Assembly (NCBI RefSeq): GCF_019059575.1
Contig: NW_024881585.1
Location: 315,001 to 379,000, forward strand
Reading direction: 5' to 3'
From: Amphibalanus amphitrite
Taxonomy: Eukaryota; Arthropoda; Thecostraca; Balanomorpha; Balanidae
Length of the DNA stretch: 64,000 nt
A program made the translations under genes and the position numbers. Positions 56,601 to 64,000 of the stretch are shown one piece after another (position 1 is the first letter of the stretch; every line of letters starts with the position of its first letter). The notes under the pieces are model-generated. The model did not search any database. It was given only the letters and a program-made list of their open reading frames with translations, and was not told the origin of the DNA.

Positions 56601-57602
56601 GCGCGGGAAACACTGCACCAGAGCGGCGGCATGAGCGGCACGGACCGCCTCCGGTGGGTCTGAGTCGCTGTTCCAGGCCGGCAGCGGACCGCCGAGGCCG
56701 GCGGCCGGGCTGGGTCCATCGGCCGGCGGCGCCGGCCCGCCCGTCTCGGCCCCGGTGGCCGGACAGAGCCTGTCACGCGGCGTCTCACACGGGGTAGGGC
56801 GGTCGCTGGCGCATCGAGCAGAGCCGGCAGCGGCCGGCAGTGCAGACGGTGTGACGTCATCAGAGGGTGTGACGTCACCAGAGTGAGTGACGTCATCAGT
56901 GAGGCGCGGTGCGTCCTCGACAGACCGGATCTGTGCCGGAAAATCCCTCGGCAGAATCCCCAGCGCCACACAGTCGAACCAGCTGAGTAGCAGGCCAGTC
57001 ATCTCCTTGATGACGAACACGGCGGCGGTGGTCGATCGGTCGCCCAGCTCCAGAGCAGCCTGGAACGACCCGATACAGGTGAGCGGGTGTCTCCCCACTG
57101 CTGAGAAGGGCTGGCCGATACAGGGCTCCAACTGCGCTGGTTCCACGCAGATAGAAGACAGGCTGTCTTCTCCGATGACTGTCGCCTCGGCACCGGAGTC
57201 GGCCCGGGCCGCCATGGTGAACACACCAGCTGCGGTAGACAGACGAACAGACACGGGAGGTGTCGGCCGTGTAGAGACGCCGTTTACATAGACGTCTCGT
57301 ATTAGACGGCCGATGTGCGGCTCTGGTGCTGCGTGCTCGACGGGGGCAACGGTGCTCTCCCGCGCCACCTGGACACATACCACTGCAAAGTGGCCGCGCT
57401 GGCCGCACGAGTTACAGGTGGCCGCGGCACGCCGCCGGGTCTGCGTGGGCGGCCCGCCCGCAGCGGCAGCAGCGCGCGCCGGCCGCGCCCGCGGAGCGCC
57501 CGCCAGGTTGGGCCGCGGGGCGCGCATCGCGCGCCAGGGGGCGGCGCACGCCAGCTGCACCCGCGGAACGCCCGCCGGGTTGGGCCGCGGGGCGCGTATC
57601 AC
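53682..57602 (-). pseudogene. Gypsy-2 gag end and pol (CCHC, protease, RT, RNase H, integrase)
   Basis: From 57602 leftward: a zinc knuckle CNSCGQRGHFAVVC (about 57375-57416) preceded by two APRPN-type repeats, then protease ADSGAEATVIGE (about 57165-57200). RT follows with WCHPISCVPKNPSGFRLCVD, STLDAKMGYFQVPL and KIVDDILA (VDD where YVDD is usual, near 56050), then RNase H ([28 protein letters not shown]) and an integrase finger ([11 protein letters not shown]...CAQC). The integrase core has Asp, Asp and Glu in [19 protein letters not shown] and [12 protein letters not shown]-terminal Pro/Ala tail ends at 53682. In-frame stops are TGA at 55974-55976 and TAA at 55605-55607; the frame is otherwise continuous. 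Confidence 0.93.
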
Positions 57603-57605
57603 GCG

Positions 57606-59452
57606 ACTTTGACCGGCGGTACGCTGACAGCCGGTTCAGCGATGCGTTCGGCGCGCGGAGGTCAGAGCAGGTAGCAGGAGCAGGTAGCGAGCGTGGTCCG
57701 GGTAGAGTGTGGCGCTGTATTAGGTCGGTGGTGGCTGGGAAGCGGGGTGATGGGTCTGTGCGGCCCGACGCCACGGCTGACCAGCTGAACGAGTTTTTTG
57801 TATCTGTTGGTCCGAAGGTGGCGGCGGAGGTCGGGGCGCGGGGGTCTGCGGCTGCCACAAATACGCGTCTACCCCGTGTTGGGGCCTGTTCGTTTAGGGT
57901 CTCTCCTGTTACCCGGGAGATGCTCGGACACACGATCTTCAGCATGCGGAGTTCGGCTGCCTGCGGTGCCGATGGTATTTGTATCCGCATGCTGAAGATC
58001 GGTTTCCCAGCTATCGGTGATCCCCTCCTGCACATCATTAATTCCTGCCTCACCCATTCAGATATCCCAGCTCCCTGGAAACACTCCTTAGTCAGCCCTA
58101 TCCATAAATCCGGTGACCCCTCTGACCCTTCAAATTTCCGCCCTATATCCCTCGTCCCGGTCATCACCAAAATAGTGGAGCGTATCGTACACCGACAACT
58201 CTACACATACCTGACCAGCAATCATCTCCTTTCATCCAGCCAGCACGGTTTTCGGCCGCACCACTCCACGGAAACCGCGCTTTTATCCGTATCCGATCAG
58301 ATCCTGTCCGCCACCGATAGGGGGGAAATTTCAATGCTGTGCCTTATAGACTTAAGTAAATGTTTTGATGTCATCAAACACGACATTCTGCTTCAAAAAC
58401 TTTGTCTTTACGGCATTGAAATCTCCTGGTTCGCCGCCTATCTTCAGGGTCACACGCAGAGTGTTGCCCTGAACGATGGGTCCGGATGCAGGGTGCTGTC
58501 GCGGCCGCTCGCCAACAGCATGGGTGTCTTCCAAGGTTCTGTGTTAGGCCCGCTCTTATTCACTATTTTTGCCAACGACTTGTCCTTACATGCAGACGGA
58601 GCTCTAGTTTTTCAATACGCCGATGACACTCAGCTGTTGGTGAGCGGGCCGAAAGACGACGTCAGGGGACTCACCTCTCGCATGGAACATTCACTTCATT
58701 CACGCAACTGCTGGTTCACCTCTCATGCCCTTAAAGTAAATGCCAACAAAACCCAACTTGCAGTCTTTGGCAGCCGACAAAATCTACGGTCTCTTCCGGA
58801 CATTGCAGTAAACTTTTGCGATGCAGTTTTGAAACCACAAGCGGAGGTGAGGAACCTGGGTGTCGTATTTGACAGCGCCCTGACCTGAGAATCACATGTG
58901 TCCGAGCTGAGCCGCCAGTGCACCGGGGTCCTGGTCAGCCTAGCCCACTGTCGCCACTATCTTCCCGACGGCGTCATAAAGGTCTTGGTCACTGCTTTTG
59001 TGCTATCGAAGTTGCGATACTGTATGACTGTATATGGAAACGGCTCACAGAAAAATTTCGACCGACTTCAAAAGGTACTTAATTTTGCAATTAGGGTGAT
59101 ATTTGGCCGACGTAAATTTGATCATGTTTCTGATCTTCGTGAACAACTAGGATGGATGACGCCTCGTCAAATGTCCCAGGCTCAGACATTAGATCTAGTG
59201 CACAGGGTGCTGCGGCGGAGGGAACCGGACTCGCTGGTGGGTCTGTTCACCCGATGTCGTGACACCCGCCAGAGGAGCACCCGACAGGACGGTCTCCTCC
59301 GCCTACCCAGGCCTAGAACCGAGGCTGGTAGGCGTCGCTTCGCCTACCGTGCACCCGACCTATACAATTCGCTGCCTGCTGGTGTCACTGAGCTGTCTCG
59401 CCGATGTTTTACACAAGCAGTGAGAACTCACATTTTGAGTTCAAACACGTGA
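57606..59452 (+). pseudogene. Non-LTR retrotransposon ORF2, RT and C-terminal part
   Basis: Open from the truncation point to TGA at 58886-58888, then on in the same frame to 59452. RT blocks: ADQLNEFFVSVGPKV, FRPISLVPVITKIVERI, SQHGFRPHHSTETALL, MLCLIDLSKCFDVIKHDILL, GVFQGSVLGPLLFTIFANDL and the catalytic FQYADDTQLL (about 58612-58641). The C-terminal part has the LNFAIRVIFGRRKFDHVSDL region typical of CR1/L2/Jockey-type ORF2. The apurinic endonuclease is lost by truncation. One in-frame stop is the only lesion seen. Confidence 0.9.
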
Positions 59453-59614
59453 CTAGCCCGATAAAGATTGTAAGGTGCCCCTGAGTACCAAGTGTGTAAC
59501 GTGAGTGCTTTTTTCGTATTGTGTGACTGTGATTTCTCTCACCTGCATGTTTTTACCCACCATCATGTGACTTTGGGCTGTAATAGCCACAAACTATTGT
59601 GGATTGCCCTGTTA

Positions 59615-59650
59615 ACGTCAATACATACATACATTCATACATACATACAT
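59615..59650 (+). repeat. (CATA)n tail of the non-LTR element
   Basis: About nine CATA units with one TTC interruption end exactly at the ACGCG duplication. Confidence 0.92.
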
Positions 59651-59655
59651 ACGCG

Positions 59656-60345
59656 GGCGTTTTCCGACGCACGACAGATGTCTACGGCTTTCTTGAGGTC
59701 GAGTTCTGGATCCTCCAACAGCCGTTTCACTGTTTCTTCATCTCGCAGGCCGCACACGATCTTATCACGCAAACGTGAGTCGTAACAATGCGTGCAAAAG
59801 TCACAAAACGCTGCGAGTTCCTTCGTATCGCACAAAAACTCATCAAAGTTTTCGCCCTCCTCCTGTACCCGGGCGTAGAAGGCTCGACGGTCCACCAGGA
59901 CACTGCGTTGTTTTCGGAGATGGCTCTCCATTGCGTCCACCACCTCGGAGAGGGGAGAATCGTCCGTGACGCTGAGGCCGTAACGCAGCACCCCGTGCCA
60001 GTCCTCGTCGAGGAGGCTTAGGAGAGCGGCTCGCTGGGCAGTAACGGGTAGTGATGACGCGCCAGTGAGAAGCATATAGCCATCCAGCTTCTCCCTCCAA
60101 ACGGCGAAGTCACGCAGCGAAGTAGATGCTGACAGATGCGGCACCGGTGTCGCGGCAGCCGGCAGTCGCACGGGCGGGGCGGCCGCCGTGGGCCGGGTCG
60201 CGGGGAGTGCATCGTCCCCAGCGACAAGAGCAGGCGGCTGTCGATCAGCGACTAGCCGTTCCACGAGCTGACCGAGACGCTCCTCGCGCTGCGCCGACAG
60301 CTCGGCCTGCTGCAGGAGCAGCTGGGTCAGCTTATCAATGTCACA
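59656..60345 (-). pseudogene. Gypsy-2 gag N-terminal part
   Basis: Continuous with the frame at 57602 after removal of the non-LTR insert. It opens with a Gln/Leu/Glu-rich coiled coil (about 60270-60345), then a Pro/Ala linker (60160-60260), then a Gypsy capsid region (WREKLDGYMLLTG; AQRAALLSLLDEDWHG; DEFLCDTKELAAFC; DKIVCGLRDEETVKRLLED; AVDICRASENA). No clean ATG is obvious at the start; a GTG at 60264 and frames further upstream are possible. Gag would form the particle. It is interrupted by the insert rather than by point lesions. Confidence 0.88.
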
Positions 60346-60404
60346 TTGTCACTCATCACGTATTACTGTTTACTGTACTTTAAAATCCGCACACATAACC
60401 ACTA

Positions 60405-60417
60405 ACCGACCGCGCCA
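60405..60417 (-). promoter_or_regulatory. Gypsy-2 primer-binding site
   Basis: On the minus strand TGGCGCGGTCGGT follows the CA end of the 5' LTR directly, identical to that of Gypsy-1 and Gypsy-3. Confidence 0.88.
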
Positions 60418-60686
60418 TGTTTAATTGTCGTTTATTGGTTCGATATGGAAATATATAAACGGATTAAAGCGATTTATTTGCTGCGATACGTTAAGCCGAA
60501 AGAGAAACACAAAACGTAAACAAGTATGGCGAGCGCCAGCCCACGTCCCGTGCGCCAGTCACGCCGCTTGGCGCGCACGGTCAGCTGGCGCCGGCAGGGG
60601 CGCTCACAGGCACCTGGCCCAGTGGGGTCGCAGAGGCGGTCCAAGTAGGGGGCCTCGGGGGGGGGGGCCTATACACAAACACAACA
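60418..60686 (-). repeat. Gypsy-2 5' LTR
   Basis: 269 bp, about 98 percent identical by eye to 53354-53621, followed by the AACCC duplication. Confidence 0.95.
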
Positions 60687-60691
60687 AACCC

Positions 60692-61921
60692 CTAGGAGGG
60701 GGGGGGTTACCCTCCACGCCTACCCTTCGCCGACCAAGTCACGAGGGCCAAAAAAACTCCCACGCTTGACCATATTTGCGGGAAAATATCTATATTATAG
60801 CAATCTCACACCTAGAAAACATCGGTGAGAAAATTTCATATCGGTGGGAAAGGTCAAATCGAATTCCCATAAGAATTTCGACATGACTCAGTCACCGGCA
60901 GTCATGCAGACCGCCCGAAATCAAGAAGATGTGTCGCCGCTGCTTTCGTGACCTATATAAGAATCAAAATGGTCTCACTTGGTAGTTTCGGAAGAAAAAG
61001 CGTTGCCAATCGTCCCGTGATAAATATTGCAGAGGTTTTAAAGATGCACCCTAACAATTGTACTTTCGCCCCCACTTGAAAACCGCCAAACAATGTGCCA
61101 ACATATCATTGGTTCAAAAAAAAAGTTAAAAAATTGTTGTAATTCAAAACTGTATGATACAACGCCATCTAGTTGTAACAGTAGATCCAACTCCTTCAGG
61201 GCAGGTTATGTAAAGGTTCGCCATCCACGGATACGCGTTTACGATACCTCGAGTAGTTCCAACTCTTTCAGTGAGGGCTGTGCCAATGACTCGACACCCG
61301 CGGGGACAATATCCGGTGCTGGGTAGCTACTTTACTGCAGACTGTGGGTACAGTGCATATTTACGAGTAATAAGGCAGGCAAGTCTGCTTACCCTCTAGC
61401 TAGAATCTGGACATGGCGAGTTAATACACATACCTATACCACCCGCAGAGCAACGCTTAATTCGCCAGCTTCGGGTGAAATTGTTTTCAGTGCAGAAATA
61501 AAATTCACAGGGCTTCATATTCTTCCGAGACCTTGCAACTTTTATGTCTCGTAATTTTCTATAAAGTTCACGTAAAGCTAGGTCAATGACGTGAGCTCGC
61601 TCACCATCATAATTCAACAAGGAAAATACTAAAATTAACCCACGCCCCGCTGGGGGCGGGGGCAGAATCTGCCCCCCTCCCGTTTTTTCGCCAATAACTT
61701 CTAAACGCGTTACGCCAGCGACGTCAAACTTTCAGTACCTTATAATACATCAATTTGACACGTTCCCTGAAAATTTGAGCGAATCCGTCGAAAATTTTTG
61801 AGAAATTGACGTTTTAGTGACGTCATGTTCGCCATTTTCGCCTCAAAAAACGGAAAAATTTCAAACACCGCTAACATCTTCACTTTTAAAGGAATCAAGA
61901 CGTAACAAAAAAGGTTACACG
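60692..61921. other. Unannotated stretch, no gene seen
   Basis: Intergenic-looking sequence. Two loosely similar blocks (TCCAACTCCTTCAGGGCAGG near 61187 and TCCAACTCTTTCAGTGAGGG near 61258) may be a weak duplication. A short GGGGGCGGGGGCAGAATCTG/CCCCC inverted tract lies near 61652-61680. Confidence 0.45.
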
Positions 61922-62098
61922 CAGGGGCGTAGCCAGGATTTCCTCCAGGAGGGGGCCAAACTTACAGGGGCCCAAGGTAGACCCCCACAAAATCCAAAAA
62001 GTCATCGGATTTCATCCACTATTTTTTGGAGGGGCCCAAATAAATTTAAAAAAAAACATTAAAAATAAAAATGTTAGAACTGAGAGAACCGAAGGGCC
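61922..62098 (+). repeat. Partial copy of the CAGGGGCGTAGCC repeat
   Basis: It starts CAGGGGCGTAGCCAGGATTT and follows the 22787-to-22615 sequence in opposite orientation (CTCCAGGAGGGGGCCAAACT, CATCGGATTTCATCCACTAT, TTAGAACTGAGAGAACCGAA). It stops at GGGCCCT, before the tandem part seen in the first copy. Confidence 0.85.
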
Positions 62099-62288
62099 CT
62101 GTTGTTTCTAAAACAACAAGTACCAAATTTGTTGCAGAAAGACGCGGATCGCTTGTAAAAGTGTCTCGTTTGGCGCGCGTGATTAATTGAAGAAAATTAT
62201 TGCTTTGGACTGAAAAAGGCGAACTTTTGGTGTGATGCTGAACGAATAAGAATGATTTGCTTTTTTGTGTTTTTTCATTCACCGTAAA

Positions 62289-62335
62289 CATATTTGTATT
62301 AAATTTGTATTTGTATTTGTATTTGTATTGTATTA
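62289..62335 (-). repeat. (ATACAA)n tail of the right-edge non-LTR element
   Basis: On the minus strand repeated ACAAAT/ATACAA units lie about 130-175 bases past the ORF2 stop. This is the position and type of sequence expected for the 3' tail of a non-LTR element. No TSD partner can be seen because the 5' end is outside the window. Confidence 0.7.
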
Positions 62336-62465
62336 TTTGCGTACGGTCTCCATGTGATGGCTTTTCAGACCGCGCATGTACGGATTTGTAAACACAAATA
62401 CTACATTTAACATTGCCCATTACACATCATGAATGCATGCATGCATAGTCATTAGTCACACACGG

Positions 62466-64000
62466 CTACCCGTTACGACTGGCGTTCCAGTGGGCCGTTG
62501 CACGGTAGTTGAAGAAACGCTTTGCGAGTTCCGTACGCACGCGGGGCAATTGTAGAAGGCCAGCTGAAGTAGAACGGGTACCTCTATCAGATACATCGTG
62601 CCGGTAAACAAGCGACTCTTGTAGGATCTGTGGTGCATGTTGGTGGCTCATCAGTCTGCTGATGAACGACATGTCTCTCTTGCTTATCAAATCGTCAATG
62701 GTGGACCAACCAAGCGATGCCAGGAGTGGTGAGACATGCTCTGACTTCCGGCTGCAGAAGATGATACGGGCACAATGATTAATCACACGCTGAATGCGAC
62801 GCTTCTGGGTGATACCACATCCACCCCAGACGCTCAAACAGTATAAAATGTGCGGAAAAATAAGCGCCTCTATCAGAAATGTTTTAACTTCAGCTGATAG
62901 ACCACGACAGAATTTTGATAGCCCATGAAGTGTTGCATAGCACCGTTTCACTACAAGAGAAACTTGCGCTTTCCATGATAAGTGTTCGTCAATGTCCAAC
63001 CCTAGAATTCTTGCTGAAGGGGAAGGACGCAAGATAACACTGTCTAAGTCAACAGAGAACTCTTCAATCTGACGACGCTGGCGTGTCTTAAACAATATGA
63101 TTTCTGTTTTCTTCGGATTAATTTTAAGACTATTGTTGACGAACCAGGACTGCGCTTCACTGAGGGTGTTCGCCACCCGCGCCTGCAGAGTAGCTAGGTC
63201 GGCACTGGAGTGAGCATGCAGAAACTGGACGTCATCTGCGTACATGACGACTTCAGCATCGCTTATGTACTCTGCAAAGTCATTTGCGTACAGCAAGTAG
63301 AGTACAGGTCCGAGCAAGGACCCTTGCACCACACCGTGGGTTACATGGGCAAGAGAACCTTCATGAACTCTCTGTTTGCGACCGCTTAACCAATCTTGGA
63401 ACCAATGCGTGTCAACCCCATACCAGCCAAGCTTATTTAGGAGACGGTGATGGGGGACGCTATCAAAGGCTTTGGACGTATCTACTGTCGCCAAGCAAGT
63501 GACTTGTTTCAAATCTAAGCTTTGAACAATAAAGCTGACAGTATGCATCATTGCGCACTCTGTTGAGTGTCCTGGGCGAAAACCATACTGGCGGTCACTG
63601 AGAATGTGGTGAGCCATTAAATAGTCCATGAGTTGATTGCACACCACTCTCTCAGTCAGCTTCGCTACAGTGGGTAGTATTGATATTGGTCTGTAATTAT
63701 TTGGATCGGAGCGTGATCCTGACTTGTGGAGTGGTAGAACTCTTGCGATTTTCCAGACAGCAGGCAGCAAACCGGATCCGAGTGAAGAATTGACAACATG
63801 CAGCAGTATGAGACCAATCACCGAAAAAGTCATACGAATCATCTGGATAGTAATTCCATCATCCCCAGATGCCTTTGAGTCTGACATTTGTCTCAGTGCA
63901 GTGCTTAGCTCAGTTATTGTTGCTGGACGCACACGGAAGGCTCCACTCACGACACACCGTGGGCGGGGTTCATCTGGGGTGCGTCCCTCTCTCTGAGTCT
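62466..64000 (-). CDS. Non-LTR retrotransposon ORF2, RT and C-terminal part (partial)
   Basis: Open without a stop from the window edge to 62466. RT blocks in order: LSTALRQMSDSKASGDDGI, YRPISILPTVAKLTERVV, DRQYGFRPGHSTECAMM, TVDTSKAFDSVPHHRLL, GVVQGSLLGPVLYLLYANDF and catalytic MYADDVQFLH (about 63220-63250). A C-terminal stretch follows with GITQKRRIQRVINHCARIIF and LASLGWSTIDDLISKRD. It would copy the element RNA at a nicked target. The endonuclease and the start are outside the window. It is the only apparently undamaged RT in the window. Confidence 0.92.
   Translation of the reverse strand, partial: TQREGRTPDEPRPRCVVSGAFRVRPATITELSTALRQMSDSKASGDDGITIQMIRMTFSVIGLILLHVVNSSLGSGLLPAVWKIARVLPLHKSGSRSDPNNYRPISILPTVAKLTERVVCNQLMDYLMAHHILSDRQYGFRPGHSTECAMMHTVSFIVQSLDLKQVTCLATVDTSKAFDSVPHHRLLNKLGWYGVDTHWFQDWLSGRKQRVHEGSLAHVTHGVVQGSLLGPVLYLLYANDFAEYISDAEVVMYADDVQFLHAHSSADLATLQARVANTLSEAQSWFVNNSLKINPKKTEIILFKTRQRRQIEEFSVDLDSVILRPSPSARILGLDIDEHLSWKAQVSLVVKRCYATLHGLSKFCRGLSAEVKTFLIEALIFPHILYCLSVWGGCGITQKRRIQRVINHCARIIFCSRKSEHVSPLLASLGWSTIDDLISKRDMSFISRLMSHQHAPQILQESLVYRHDVSDRGTRSTSAGLLQLPRVRTELAKRFFNYRATAHWNASRNG

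Larger units (their letters stand above)
57606..59650 (+). mobile_element. 5'-truncated non-LTR retrotransposon in Gypsy-2 (TSD ACGCG)
   Basis: ACGCG occurs at 57601-57605 and 59651-59655, and the Gypsy-2 frame is continuous when the insert and one ACGCG are removed. The element is 2045 bp, contains the RT and C-terminal half of ORF2, a short 3' UTR and a (CATA)n tail. 5' truncation and a microsatellite tail are the usual outcome of target-primed reverse transcription. Its orientation is opposite to the host element. Confidence 0.93.
53354..60686 (-). mobile_element. Gypsy-2 LTR retrotransposon (TSD AACCC)
   Basis: LTRs 53354-53621 and 60418-60686 differ at about five bases plus a G-run length. 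AACCC flanks both (53349-53353, 60687-60691). A polypurine tract (minus strand CGAGGGGGAGA) precedes the 3' LTR, and the primer-binding site TGGCGCGGTCGGT follows the 5' LTR. Gag and pol are in one frame. The gag-pol junction is split by a non-LTR element (57606-59650). Two in-frame stops lie in pol. Confidence 0.95.
62289..64000 (-). mobile_element. Non-LTR retrotransposon at the right edge (partial)
   Basis: The ORF2 RT region plus 3' UTR and tail on the minus strand. It continues beyond 64000. It belongs to a different family from the element at 57606-59650, judging by RT blocks and tail sequence. Confidence 0.88.

Noticed and set aside
57326-57605. Upstream extension of the non-LTR ORF into 57326-57605
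   Set aside because: That part is the antisense of Gypsy-2 gag-pol; the element starts after the ACGCG duplication.

Overview
This window looks like an animal (metazoan) genome, probably an invertebrate and perhaps an arthropod or crustacean. It contains BEL/Pao and Gypsy LTR retrotransposons, a Penelope-like element with a GIY-YIG endonuclease, non-LTR retrotransposons with RT ORFs, and hAT, Tc1/mariner-like and PIF/Harbinger-like elements with their typical target-site duplications (TSDs). I found no convincing host gene, rRNA, tRNA or CRISPR array. The species cannot be fixed from the sequence alone.

Layout, left part (1-27,500). A ~960 bp (CT)n tract opens the window. A Tc1/mariner-type MITE lies at 2420-2629 and a hAT MITE at 5050-5311. 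A decayed BEL-type element on the + strand (6303-14430) is interrupted by a 3.6 kb block, which itself holds a Harbinger-type element with a MADF-domain remnant (10781-12579). A Penelope-like element (14431-19446) is cut twice: by a truncated Gypsy copy (14689-15787) and by a long-TIR transposon (15919-18780) that carries its own hAT MITE (16938-17415). It ends in a hammerhead-ribozyme-like motif. Next come a 37-bp-TIR element (19447-20887), minisatellites and further MITEs.

Middle (27,544-53,108): a four-level nest. A BEL element (minus strand, 291-bp LTRs, TSD AGGTC) is split in gag by a Gypsy element (32345-51842, TSD CTGG). The 5' LTR of that Gypsy is split by a + strand element with ~4.7 kb LTRs and a ~2 kb interior without recognisable genes (40414-51819, TSD GTCG). 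Its 3' LTR is split by a hAT MITE (48581-48842, TSD GTCCAGAC). Each boundary is supported by a TSD, and several also by an uninterrupted paralogous copy in the window. The Gypsy element carries an intact third ORF in the env position, which looks like an SGNH/GDSL-type hydrolase and sits just behind a good splice-acceptor sequence.

Right part (53,354-64,000). A second Gypsy element (53354-60686, TSD AACCC) with a single gag-pol frame is split by a 5'-truncated non-LTR retrotransposon (57606-59650). A second non-LTR element runs off the right edge on the minus strand. Most coding regions carry stops or frameshifts. Because LTR pairs in the nest are almost identical, these are either very recent lesions or residual assembly errors.
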